Shown here: piece by piece, positions 11,501-21,705 of the stretch
Numbering within the stretch: position 1 is the stretch's first letter
How the letters are laid out: the number at the start of each line of letters is the position of its first letter
NCBI RefSeq assembly: GCF_037038585.1
Contig: NC_092526.1
Location: 35,477,501-35,541,500 of the forward strand
Source of the DNA: Patagioenas fasciata
Lineage: Eukaryota; Chordata; Aves; Columbiformes; Columbidae
Length of the DNA stretch: 64,000 bases
Reading direction: 5' to 3'
Notes under the pieces: model-generated
What the model was told of the DNA's origin: nothing
The model's input: only the letters and a program-made list of their open reading frames with translations
The model's database searches: none
Made by a program: the position numbers and the translations under genes

Positions 11501-12942
11501 TCTTTTCCCTTGCCCAGCGGTGTCCTCAGCAGCCTGAGGCAAGGTTAGGCAGTGTGGTGCTGTCAGGGCTGGATTTTGGGTCTGCAAACCACAAGCAGGT
11601 GATGACATATCCAGTGAGACCCAGTTCTCCCAAGCCGTGCAGATGTGCCCTTGCTGTTCTTGAGTGACCCTGTGTTCTGGGGGGGCTGCCCAGGGAGGGA
11701 CCCGAGAGGCAGTTGTATCTGGACAGGCTACTTGGGAAGTAAAGCCACAAGTAGTGGTAGCAAATGGTGGGGGGAGCTTAGATGGTGGTGGAAAAAGGTG
11801 AGGAAAAAGCTGGCTTTTTAAAATTTAACATACTCTGGGAAGCGAATGAGTTACAAAAGAAGTAAACCAGAACCTCAACATGCCTAAATTTACCTGCTGT
11901 TTCTTTCTTTTTTTTATAATAAAAGCAACATCAATACAGTGCACACCCTTGTTGCAGCAAGGACAGCACCTCGTAAAACCGCCAAGCTCAGCTGGCGAGG
12001 GCCAGGGCTTTGCACAAGGGTTGGAAGTGGGGTTTCCCCTCTTGAACTCCAGAGAAATCTGAAAGGGATTCAGGGTGTGGGATGAAACCCCCAGCCCCCA
12101 CCCCAGAATTATTCAGCTTTGCACATGTCTAGTTTTTAAACCTACCCACACTTTAGATGAGAAGAGGCACACATAAGCCGAACCAGGTGGTTTCCATTAA
12201 GCCCGGGTTTAGGAGGCAAATGGGACTCCTCAGGTGGAACGTGCAGAATAATAGAGTGGTACCTTGGAGGTCCAGTTGCTGAATCAACGTGGGCACCACC
12301 ATCCTCTTGTCCCTGTCCTGGAAGACCTCTCCATAAACTGAGAAGAAGCCCTCAAAAGAAAGCTGGGCTAAGACCTGAGCTGGCTGTCAATGCTTTTGAT
12401 TCCCAGGAGGTGGTTTAGAGCAAAAATAAAGTCCACATAGTTTTACAATGATCAGATTAGTGTAAAGCCTCTCCTGGTGTAGGTTCAGCCATCATCTCTT
12501 GAACCTTGCTATGCAGGGACTGACTCTGTGGTCACAACCCCATGCAGTCCCCAGCTTGCCCATCCAAACTGCCCATGTGCTGGCTGCCGTTGCTCCAAAT
12601 CTTTGGCCAAAAGGTTTGGGCTCCTCACAGGGAGGATTTGTGCATGCTCAGCTCTCCTGCACTGCCTTCGTGTTGCTGCGCAGGGCATGGCCTCAATGTT
12701 TGGAAGGGGTAAATGTCTCCTCAGCCATCAACCAGAGCTCAGCACTGTTGTCCCTCTCTCTTCCTCTCTCTGTCTATCAATAGTTTTTCTCTGTTTTCTT
12801 CATTGCAGGCCGCACCCGGAGCCTCTTGTCTCTCTGCCGTATAGCTGTACGAAGAATACTTGGCAAATCTCGTCTGGATCTGATCCATATCCTTCCAATC
12901 CCAGACCCCATTAAACAATTTTTACTTCATGAACACAGTTAA
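2515..12942 (+). CDS. ASB1: ASB1, ankyrin repeat and SOCS box protein 1 (complete, 5 coding exons)
   Basis: Coding exons are 2515-2575, 2719-2860, 5814-6116, 10587-10972 and 12809-12942: 1026 coding bases, 341 residues and a TAA stop. All four introns are GT/AG and the reading frame is kept across every junction. The product closely resembles mammalian ASB1 (about 335 residues) along its whole length. After a Gly/Pro/Ala-rich N-terminus (residues 1-21), ankyrin-type repeats lie near 42-71, 81-110, 114-143, 147-176, 196-225 and 239-268. Residue runs such as [11 protein letters not shown] and [13 protein letters not shown] are typical repeat helices. The SOCS box spans about 298-341, with an elongin-B/C contact segment around L303-L315 (including C307) and a cullin-5 box around L326-P329 (LPIP). 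ASB proteins are substrate adaptors of cullin-5/RBX2 ubiquitin ligases: the ankyrin repeats bind the substrate and the SOCS box recruits the ligase. The ATG at 2515 is chosen because no ATG precedes it in frame nearby and the MAEGG start matches mammalian ASB1. No disabling change is seen. Confidence 0.97.
2576..2718 (+). other. ASB1 intron 1 (143 bp, very short)
   Basis: GC-rich GT/AG intron inside the CpG island. Its length is not a multiple of three. If it were retained, the reading frame from the ASB1 start would run to a TGA at 2728-2730 and end the protein after about 71 residues. Confidence 0.9.
2719..2860 (+). CDS. ASB1: ASB1 coding exon 2
   Basis: Follows a CGCAG acceptor and ends at AAAG|GTGAG. 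It encodes residues 21-67 and two bases of codon 68, including the highly conserved [10 protein letters not shown] helix and the first ankyrin repeat. A second AG five bases upstream (2712-2713) would shift the frame if used, so 2719 is the correct start. Confidence 0.95.
2861..5813 (+). other. ASB1 intron 2
   Basis: 2953-bp intron containing a CR1 fragment (about 3003-3560) near its 5' end. The rest is unremarkable non-repetitive sequence with only short, unconvincing open frames. Confidence 0.9.
3003..3560 (+). mobile_element. CR1 LINE 3' fragment in ASB1 intron 2
   Basis: About 560 bases of the 3' end of a chicken-repeat-1 (CR1) non-LTR retrotransposon, in the same orientation as ASB1. 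It starts inside the reverse-transcriptase ORF: the frame at about 3040-3222 reads [11 protein letters not shown] and [10 protein letters not shown], characteristic of the C-terminal CR1 ORF2. It runs through the conserved 3' UTR and ends in short ATTCTGTGATTCTGTG tail units. It is 5'-truncated and carries stops and indels, so it is inactive. Confidence 0.93.
5814..6116 (+). CDS. ASB1: ASB1 coding exon 3
   Basis: Acceptor GCCAG|CCGG and donor ATCAG|GTGAG. It encodes residues 68-168 and two bases of codon 169: the [20 protein letters not shown] segment and ankyrin repeats 2 to 4. It is GC-rich compared with the flanking introns, as expected for conserved coding sequence. Confidence 0.96.
6117..10586 (+). 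other. ASB1 intron 3
   Basis: 4470-bp GT/AG intron, the longest of the gene. It holds a 20-base T run (7840-7859) and an A-rich tract near 9416-9430. I recognise no interspersed repeat. Open frames here are short and have no family resemblance. Confidence 0.9.
7840..7859. repeat. Poly-T run
   Basis: Twenty consecutive T in ASB1 intron 3. It is likely polymorphic in length and has no evident retroposed sequence beside it. Confidence 0.95.
10587..10972 (+). CDS. ASB1: ASB1 coding exon 4
   Basis: Acceptor GCCCAG|GTAC and donor AAGGA|GTAAGT. It encodes residues 169-297 and the first base of codon 298, covering ankyrin repeats 5 and 6 and the linker to the SOCS box. The insert between repeats 4 and 5 (about residues 178-195) is the least mammal-like stretch of the protein. 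Confidence 0.96.
10973..12808 (+). other. ASB1 intron 4
   Basis: 1836-bp intron with a strong GTAAGT donor and a T-rich acceptor. Nothing else is recognised in it. AATAAA-like words inside (near 11912 and 12425) could support intronic polyadenylation but have no further evidence. Confidence 0.88.
12809..12942 (+). CDS. ASB1: ASB1 coding exon 5 (SOCS box)
   Basis: Acceptor TTGCAG|GCCGC after a T-rich tract. It encodes residues 298-341 and the TAA stop at 12940-12942: the whole SOCS box with its BC-box leucine, cysteine and arginine positions and the LPIP cullin-5 motif. The protein ends in LLHEHS, slightly longer at the C-terminus than my recollection of the mammalian protein. Confidence 0.95.
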
Positions 12943-14084
12943 AAGGGCAACTGGCTGCTTTCTGGGACAGTTTGGTTTGGTAAATGAGTGCGCTGACAAA
13001 GCCAGATGCCAATCCTAACCCTTCGCCTACAGTGAAATATTGTATTGCTCATGGAGTGCACATAATTCCCTGCCCCTGTGGTTTTTCCTCTCCAAATTTA
13101 GGGTGCAGTGATTTTGTGTGTCTGTTCTTAAGCTACTGGTTTTCTAACTGGTGATCTCTTTTTTGCAGCTGGTTGTGCGATAAGGCCAATAAGCGTGTGT
13201 GGCTGTTACATGAGCAAATACAATATATCCTATAGCTGTTAGCGTATGTCCATTTGTTATGACTCTACCTCTGTTATTGCTCTGTGGTTCACACACCTTG
13301 GGTCTCAGCAGCACTTCTGCGTGGGGAAAGTGTCCGTACTTAAGCCTTTCCTCTTCCTATAGCATACAAGGGAGTCTCTCCTTGCCTTAGTAAGGGTTTT
13401 ACAACAGCACTGTTCTCTTTCCGCCGTCAGTACCTGGCCTTTCTTTTCTCTGCGGCTTTGTGATTGCTGCTATAAAAGTGGGTGTTATTTTCTGCTGTCC
13501 TCTTCTGGTGTGAAGTGCATCAAGTTTCCTGTCCAGCGCTGTGCGTTACTTGGAAAATTGTATCCGTGTCTCTACGTGCTGCAAGGTAGCTGCTGACTTG
13601 GCTTTCTTCGTGTAGAGGCCCCATCGCACAGAGGGGAGAGTAACAGAATGTGTAATTCTGGCCTGTCTGAGTTGTTTCTGCAGAGCACCAGATCTGCTGG
13701 GGAAGCTTGGCTCTCTGTCCAGCACTGATGGACAAGGCAGGGCTGGCCGGTCCTCCCCCCGACTGCCTGGAACCGGGTCAAGTCTCGTAACCACTGTCGT
13801 AACATGGTTGAAAAAATGCGGAGAGAAACGGAAAAAGGGTGGTTTCACCTCTGGAGGCTGATTAGCTACACAGCCCATTGTGGAGATGTCACCTGTGGTT
13901 CAACTGCTACTGCAGTGGTGGTGGGACAAGGACTGTGATACTCCTCACATGAAGCCAGCACAAGAACCTGAAAGATTTCTGGGGTACCTTTTGGAAAAGC
14001 AATTGCCAAAATAATCTTCTGTTCACTGTAAAATGGGTTTGATAATTTGGAAGTGACCAGGAGTGACAGAGGAGGGATTGCTAA

Positions 14085-14090
14085 ATTAAA
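14085..14090 (+). terminator. Candidate proximal poly(A) signal of ASB1
   Basis: ATTAAA, followed 35-60 bases later by a G/T-rich stretch (about 14125-14150) that could act as the downstream element. It would give a 3' UTR of about 1.2 kb. Confidence 0.4.
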
Positions 14091-17000
14091 CTATTGCATT
14101 GCTGTGCTGGATGGTGATTGATGCAATGCGTGTGAATCTGTCTGTGGTTATGAAGAAAAAGACACCAAAATGATCTCTAGACTGCCTGCTTGCAATATTG
14201 CAGTGACTATGATGTTATTGAAGGTCCAGTAAAGCAGCTGACAGCGCACAGCACATAGAAATAGAAGTTCCTACCCACTTTTTACTCCATAACCCACTTA
14301 AGAGGTCTTTTTGTTTGCCTGCTGCTTCTACCAATATTGTGAGAATGGAAGAAGAAAGGACTTTTTGTCTTTTCTTGAAGAGTTAGGAGGTTACGTGCTT
14401 CTAAATGCAGTGTTGCATCCAGCAGACTGGAGTCCTTTGATTTCCAGTGCCCCTACGTTGCTGTTTGCCCTTGTGTCCCAATCTCACAGAAAAGTGTGAT
14501 TCTGCAGTGAGTCAACAGCTTTTCGTGGGCATCTCAAGGTCAGCCGGCTCCTTAAAGGTGGACACACAGTCGTTGTATAGGAAACACTGTCAAAATAGCA
14601 GCTTCAGAAGGACAGAGATGATGGTCTCTTGGGATCTTGGATAAAAAATCAGGTGATAATTGGTACCTGCTTTTACTTGATTGATCCAAGTTCTTTCTAG
14701 TCCCTGTGTTATGAGTTGATTTTTTTGGACAATTTTTCTTTGCCAGTTGTTCTTCCCCTGTCCATGCCATTGGAAAGGGTATTATTTCAGATGTGATCCT
14801 AAAGGTGCTGGGGATTTATTTATTGTATGGTATTTGTGCCTAGGAAGCTGCTGTTGAGAGCTGAGTTAGACACGGGATGGCAAGGACATTAAGATCCTTT
14901 CCTGGGAATGAGATCGAGCTCTGGACACTCTTCTCCTTGTCCCTCAGCAGTAATGGAGAAGTGGGCTTGTTTAAGCTACCTCATGTTTTGGATGCCTTTG
15001 GCTGGCAGCTGTGGTTATCCCGCCTCTTGAGGAGCAGGTCCTCACGGCTGCCCCATAGATTTGCCCCATGGACTTGCCCCATAGGTTTTGACAGTAGTTA
15101 CAAAATACTCTTTTTCCAGAGGTATCAATGAAGGCAAAACCACAGGTCAGTTTCTGGTCCTCCCGCTATGGGATGTGTTTAGGATGGAGTTCAGTAAGCA
15201 ACAGTGGGCTTTCTTGTGTGTTTTATTATCTGCTGAAGTACACGTGCCTTTCCTGACATTGCTGTGCTCCCTGATTTTAAGCTAAAGTGGCAAAATTTGC
15301 CCTGCTGAGCATGACACTGTTGAGAACAGGCTAAAGCGTGGTGGTTACGCACAGTGCTCAGATACCAAAGCAGAGGATACTTCCAAAACCCTCATCAGGT
15401 GAGATACAGTGACAAGGGTATGTAGCTGTAGGCATGTAGGCTTTCAAGGTGAGAAGGCAGCAGTATTGTGCTTTTTGCCTTTCGGGCTTGCAGATGGTTT
15501 AGGTTTTCACCACGCTGGAGGCCAGGGCAGCCCATGAGCATGTTGCCTGAGAGTCGTGTGCTTGCTTTATAGAAGTGTTAACATGCCTGAAAGATGCAAA
15601 CAGGTTGTAAAGCCTCTTGTCACCTTGCTGGTGGAACCATAATGTTTTGCAGGAGCTGAACACGCTTTCTGGCTCCAGTGTGTAGAGGCAGAAGGTGAGG
15701 GAGGTTGTCTTGAGAAAGTGCCATGGCAACAGCTTCTTTGGGTCAAATTTTTTCCCCCTTGATTTTTACTTTTTCAAACAGTTTTGCAACCCTCTCACAC
15801 ATTAGTGCCTTTTGGGAGAAGGTAGTAGGGTGGATGTAGAAGGTGTATACTCCACTGGGGAGAACTCACTCCACCTGGAATGAGCTACGGTGAAATGCCA
15901 CGGTGTGAATGATGGAGAGTGGCCTGAAGAAATTTGGAGAATTCAGTTGTTAGGGGTGTGGTTAACTCAGTGCATGGTGTAACTAGAGAATCTAGTTAAA
16001 GCTGAGCCTCTGCAGATGACCTGTTAGAATCTCTGTTACAGCTGTCTTCAGTATTTGATCTCCTGACTGTTGCGCCCTTTCCTGACACTGTCCTACCTAT
16101 GGACGTAACTTCCACATGAAGGAAACTGAGATGAGGACCCTCTCCCCATGCTCTGAGTCAATACCTGGTGCTGATATGGTTCCTTTGTAGGTCCTACTGG
16201 TAAGGTCAAGCCAGGCTGCAGGTGGGGACTTTGGCCTCTGTGTGTATGGGTAGTTCTTTCCACCTCAAACTTGAAGGACTACATAGGTGTTTAAATCCAA
16301 CTGATGGAGAGTCCAAAGGATTCCCCTGACCATGGATATCTCCAGCCTCCAATTCACAGGCCAAAGGATGCTTCTCCTAAAGTTCAGTAATAACTTGGAT
16401 ATTTGCAGAATCGAAGCTTTGAAGTGCAGGAGACATTTTGCCAGGACTACCCATCCAACTCCCATTTAACTGAGGGTCTGTGCCTCCAGCAAAGCTTTGC
16501 CTAAGTGAAGTGGTTTAATACATAGACTTTGAAGATCTGTAATTTTAATTGTAGAGAGATAATGAATCTCAAAATAGATTCATTATATTGGCATCCTGTC
16601 CCGTAGGGCCAAAACCTATATCCTCTGGCTGTCCCTGCCCTTTTAAACCCAAGGAACAACAGTCTTCCAATATGAAATCCGAGTAATATATGCATATGGT
16701 ATATCTTCACACAATATGAACAACATTGATTTTTGCCTTAACTCAGACTTCACAATTTCCTCCTATGTAGCAAAGCATTTTCTTTTGTAAAAGTATTCTT
16801 TTCTCTGTTTTCCATGGGGCACGCTCAGGTGAGATGAGTAACAAATGAGTATCTGAAGTCGTGGGTGGGAAACTAAGCATTTCTGCAGTGTACATCCACT
16901 ATATTGAAGAATGTCTGTTATATTTGTGCATAATATATAAAGTGTGTGTTGTGTGGCCTTGCTGTAAGCTTGGGTGAGGTGGGATAACAAGATTTGGAAA

Positions 17001-17508
17001 ATGGTTAAAACACCAGAACAGATCAGGAATTAGCAAAGCAGATCCAAAGCAAGTCTTTTTCATGTGGGCTTTCTACTTGTCTTTGTTGCTATAGGGGATT
17101 TCCAGAGCACAAAATGCTGGTAGTCAGTACCCAAATATAATTTCCTGCTCTTTTAGAGTTTGAAAAAGGCAGAGGAAAAGCATCTGTTGGTCTGAAGTGT
17201 GGTGTTTGTTGTTGTTTGTGTCTTCTTTTTTTTTTTTTCCCCATTCTCAAAATCAAGCAAAGCACTTTTTACCCCAAAACCAGCCTTTGAGGTACAGAAC
17301 CTCTTTTTAGCCCTTTCCGTTCTAGTGAAGAAAGCAATGTAGGAACCTGCCAAGCACAGAATAGAGGTGACAAGAGTCCCGCCTCAGTGAGAGCTCATCC
17401 GTGCTCAGTTGATTTTTGCCTGGCGTTAGATGATGGTGCGTGGCAGCGAGATCAGATCGGAGAGCAGACAGGAGGTCTCTGCGGTGGGTCTGGATCCACG
17501 CGTGGCTG

Positions 17509-17514
17509 AATAAA
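17509..17514 (+). terminator. Candidate distal poly(A) signal of ASB1
   Basis: Canonical AATAAA with TGGCTGTCTCTG about 20-30 bases downstream. I found no other AATAAA between the stop codon and this point. Use would give a 3' UTR of about 4.6 kb. The next CR1 starts 0.5 kb further on. Confidence 0.4.
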
Positions 17515-18027
17515 GATGTTCCAGTGCAAGAGCATGGCTGTCTCTGCCTAATTCTTTACTTTGCCATGGGGAGGGGGGAGTCTCGCTCTGTGCAGTGAAG
17601 AACAGGGACTGGATTTGCGAAAGCCTGAAGAAGTCCTGCTGGCCTGGGAGGCTGCAGCTGAGTCCTCTGCGTGTTCTGTAGCCACTGGAGGGGGCCGGAG
17701 AACCGCGCTGCCTGCGAGGGGTGACAGGCAAACACGCAGGGACCGGCCAGCGCCATTGACAGCTCCTGCCTGGCCACCCTTGGACAATTTTCAGGAGGGA
17801 TGTGTCAGCCACATCAAAATGTAAATCATCGTGAACGTGCAAAGGAGCCCCCAAAATCCTCTTTGGTGAGCTCGCACATCCTCTCAGCAGGGCTGACCTG
17901 CCCTTTCCTCGGGGTGCTGTGGCATCTTGTGCCTGTGCAGGGCGACTGCTGGCACCCACTGCTGCTCAGAGTGCAGCTCTTGGTGTTACACCCGTTCCTT
18001 CAAAACACACTGAAGAAAGCTCTTCAC
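17515..18027. other. Spacer, nothing recognised
   Basis: GC-richer stretch (notably 17560-17790) between the last candidate ASB1 poly(A) signal and a CR1 fragment. Overlapping open frames occur on both strands, as expected from composition. The 177-residue minus-strand frame (17426-17959) resembles nothing I know. Confidence 0.5.
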
Positions 18028-18402
18028 ATCACAGCATCCCAGAATGTCAGGGATTGGAAGGGACCCGGAAAGCTCATCCAGTCCAATCCCCCTGCTGGAG
18101 CAGGAACACCCAGATGAGGTTACACAGGAAGGTGTCCAGGTGGGTTTGAATGTCTGCAGAGAAGGAGACTCCACAACCTCCCAGGGCAGCCTGGGCCAGG
18201 CTCTGGCACCCTCACTGAGAAGAAGTTTCTTTTCAAATTTAAGTGGAACCTCTTGTGTTCCAGTTTGTACCCGTTACCCCTTTGTCCTATCATTGGTTGT
18301 CACCGAGAAGAGCCTGGCTCCATCCTCCTGACACTCACCCTTTATATATTTGTAAACATTAATGAGGTCACCCCTCAGTCTCCTCTCCTCCAAGCTAGAG
18401 AT
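18028..18402 (-). mobile_element. CR1 LINE 3' fragment (minus strand)
   Basis: About 375 bases matching the CR1 3' end in reverse orientation. Read on + it has the complement of the tail (CACAGCATCCCAGAATG), then the conserved block around the GGAGCAGGAACACCCAGATG segment, and ends near CTCCTCCAAGCTAGAG. The same segments occur on + in the intron 2 copy at 3.0-3.56 kb. It is truncated and inactive. Confidence 0.93.
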
Positions 18403-21400
18403 CTCTCATTTCCTCACATCTCTCATTTCTGCTCGTGCTTTCTTGGTACCCAGCTCTGGAAATGTCACTCCCCCAGTTTGTCCTGGCGTGAAAGTTCTCT
18501 GAAGTCAGCATAATTCCTCAAGATATTTTGATTCTTATAACTTAGCCTCTTCTTCTGTTTTCATTGGAGAACTCCCCACCAGCTTAAGCTGCAAGCATTT
18601 CTGATGGTAGCTCAGTTCTTCCTAGGGGTTAGCAGATGTGCAGGCTCTGTCTGCAACACCTGGACAATTCGCTTTTTTTTGTTTCAGGTGGTAGAAAATG
18701 CATTTCAGGTACCTGAGGGTTTAGTCCCTGCAGTTATCTCCAGTGAAGGGTGCAAACCCTGTTTTAGGATTCCTGCTATTTTCACTTGGGAGATATCAGT
18801 CTGAGCTGGTGCCAGGATTTCCTCTAAAGGCAGAAAGAGTTTTTCCTAAATTGGAATCAAATGATTGAATGATACGGAATTATGGTGATTAAAACCAAAG
18901 CAAAACAAGCCCTAATTTGAAATTCTCCAGCACTGATATTCCTCCAAGCTCCCTCCTGCCTCCCAGCGCATCACCCCCCAGCCTGGTACCCACAACCCTC
19001 CGGGACAACAGATTTATCATCAACAGGGAGAGATCTGTGTGTCTGAGCTGCAGACTTTGGGACATTAGATGTGGAATTGTCTAAAGGGCTGCTAGGCTCC
19101 AGCTGTGATTTTGCATGCTATTAACCTGTCCTCTCTCAGTTATCTCTCTGGAGCAGACAGGCTGGGGTTTCTGGTCACCTCTCACTGAATTTCATGTTTG
19201 ACTGGGGAGACGAGCTCATGGGTGAGTCTGGCCTTGGTTTATATAACAGCATTGCAACATTTTCCTTATTACTCACACTCATCAATCAGATCTTAATATT
19301 CAATGCAGAGTTCCCTTTCCTGCAGCAACAAGGAAGAGATTTCGCCTTGCGCTGAGTGATGCTCAAATATTTGCTCTGGGCTGTAAGAACCAACCAAGGC
19401 TGCAGTAAATCTCAGGCAACCACAAAGTATCTCTTCTAGCGCGCGTTACGTCCACTCCCCCAGCCACTGCCGGGGAAGCTGCTACTTGTTTAACTTTTTA
19501 TTTTTGTCTGCTATCAGGTTCATCAGGTTTATTTTCCCTCCCAAATAAGTTCTCTGTCCTCTGCAAGTTGCAGCCTGCGGTGTGTGCCTGAGAGACAGGG
19601 CAGCACAGGCAGACGCCCAGCTCCTGTGGCCCCCCGGCCCATCATCATTGCACTGCGGAGCTCATTAACCCATCTCCAGGTACATTAATTTCCCGCTGCT
19701 TTCACCACTTTTTTCCCCCAAAGCATACATACAAGCCGGATTTGTGCTGTTCTGGTTTGCACTTTTTTGTTTTGTTTTGTTGTTGTCTTTTTTTTTTTTT
19801 TTTTTGGTATGCTTTAGAGACAAATGAAATCTGCTTTTGTTTACTGGAAAGTATGCTTTATTTTCCCATCATCAAGCATCTGGTGTTTGTAAAATGCACA
19901 ACAAATCTTTCCAACAGAAAATCAGCCAGCCTGAGTGTGCCTGACCAGGAGTTCGCGTGTGTCACGATCCTCATCCTAAAGAGGAAAAGTGCCAGCCCAA
20001 CACACTGCACTTGGGTAAAAAGCTACAGATAAAATGCAGGAAATTCACATTTCCCATCAAATGTATGTTTAGAGAAGGCTGTAGGTTACTGCAAGGCTCA
20101 AATAATAAGCATTTGCCTAAAAGCTTTGTGCAAGAAGGGAGCAGTGACAGGTGGTGCATACCTGTGAGTCCCAGGGACAAGTATCTCCAAATATTTTCAT
20201 GCGATGCTTATGTCACTAGGAAGTCAGAGAGAAAAACAAAGCTGAGATGGGTAAGGTGGAGCAGGACAGATGTTGTCGTTGATTCATGGCTTCAGCCCCT
20301 CCCCAGAAGGTAGCAGGATGATGTACGATCTGTACGCAGTCCACTCCCCATGGCACAGCCTCTCTGTAAGCTTTCCAAACATACCGGGGTGAGGTGATGC
20401 TTGCAGACACGGCATTTTCTCTGATGGCGTCTTTCCACCATGATCTGAAAGGTGCCAAGGGAATTTTGGAAGCTGGTTTCCAGCCATGATTCGCTTGGCC
20501 AACTCTGCACTTGCCTTTAATTTTAATAATTTGGCGACATCCATTTATTTAATATTTTGCAAAGCGAGGCCTGCGTTTGCTCACAGAAAATGAGAGTTGA
20601 AGGATGGTAAAATGCCTTCATAAATTGGAAGTTAAATTAAGAAACGGCTTTAAAAAGCACCGAGTGCTGCTAGCTCCATGCGGTGATGTCACTTACAGCA
20701 TTGCGAGGTGTTCTACCCGTTGGAGGCTTGGAAGATGAAGGAGGCACAGGGTTTTGTGGGTGTTTCTGGACTTCCTGGTTTTGTTTGCAGTTGGACCATA
20801 ATGATAGATTCAGTCCTTGTTTCATTTCAACAAGTCTTCATTTTGGAAACCAAACATTTCCTATCATCAATGTGAAAGCAGCTTCTGAAAGTTTTCTCTT
20901 ATGTTTGATCGTATCAGTGTTATCCCCTGACACTAACTGTAGTGGGACGTTTTGTGATGCAATAGATGCAATATTTAATTTTTTAATTTTTCTTTTCAAA
21001 TTATTAATGATAGCTGCAGCTTGCTCTCAATTGGGACATACATCAAATTAATTTGTTAAAATTATTATTTTTTTCCTTAATGAGAGCGGTTTTACTTTGT
21101 TCCCTGTTGTCCTAGGAGGAGGTTAAAGATTGGGTGCTGTAGTAGATACCAGGCATGTTTTCAGGGGTTGCTTGGACACCACTGAAATTGCCGGGCAGTG
21201 CTTGGCAGGATGAAGCTGCTGGGCCAGGACTGCCTGGAGATGTCTCTGAGCCTTGTGGCTGTGTAACAGAGATCTTCCTCACATCTGAACGCTACCCTAG
21301 CACTCAGATATACACCTCCAGATACTTCTTGTTGAGCTGGAAAGGAATTTTGCTTTATAAAAAATGTGTTGTAAGACTTTCTGTTGTTTCAAGGCGTTCG

Positions 21401-21614
21401 AGTCCTTACCTTCATCAAAGCAACCAATAAAACCTTCTATAAATACTACCTAGGAGAGCAGAAGTTTCCAATTACCCTTGCTCCACTCCTAATATCAGTT
21501 CCTACAATTACCAACCCCCATTAGCGCAAATTTTCTTAAAGCCAAAGCATCAAAGCAGAGGTTCTTCTTTGCCTCAGTTGGTGACTGATACCGGTCTGAA
21601 GGTGGGTTCTCTTG
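18403..21614. other. Intergenic, no gene; candidate conserved blocks
   Basis: No coding sequence supported. It contains a T23-like run at 19784-19806 and three blocks (about 19231-19580, 20480-20720, 20930-21090) whose texture resembles conserved noncoding elements: AT-rich, repeat-free and dense in factor-like motifs. These are covered under findings. Confidence 0.5.
19784..19806. repeat. Poly-T run
   Basis: About 22 consecutive T following TTTTGTTTTGTTGTTG. Simple low-complexity sequence. Confidence 0.9.
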
Positions 21615-21705
21615 AGCTTGGTGGACTTGGTCCTGTTAAGTTTATAGTTGGACTTGATGATCATAAAGGTGTTTTCCAAACTAAATGAGTCTGTGATTCT
21701 GTCTG
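21615..21705 (+). mobile_element. Short CR1-like 3' tail fragment
   Basis: About 90 diverged bases with the words GTTGGACTTGATGATC, AAAGGTGTTTTCCAAAC and TGAGTCTGTGATTCTGT. These parallel the CR1 3' end and the better-preserved copy at 42.6-42.76 kb. An avian ERV-derived repeat sharing this terminal motif is possible but less likely. Confidence 0.7.

Larger units (their letters stand above)
12943..17514 (+). other. ASB1 3' UTR and downstream flank (end uncertain)
   Basis: The UTR starts right after the TAA. Two candidate poly(A) signals (14085 and 17509) would give UTRs of about 1.2 or 4.6 kb. Mammalian ASB1 mRNAs have long 3' UTRs, so the distal one is plausible. No repeat is recognised in the interval, which fits a UTR. 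Minus-strand open frames near 13.5-13.9 kb look like chance. Confidence 0.55.
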
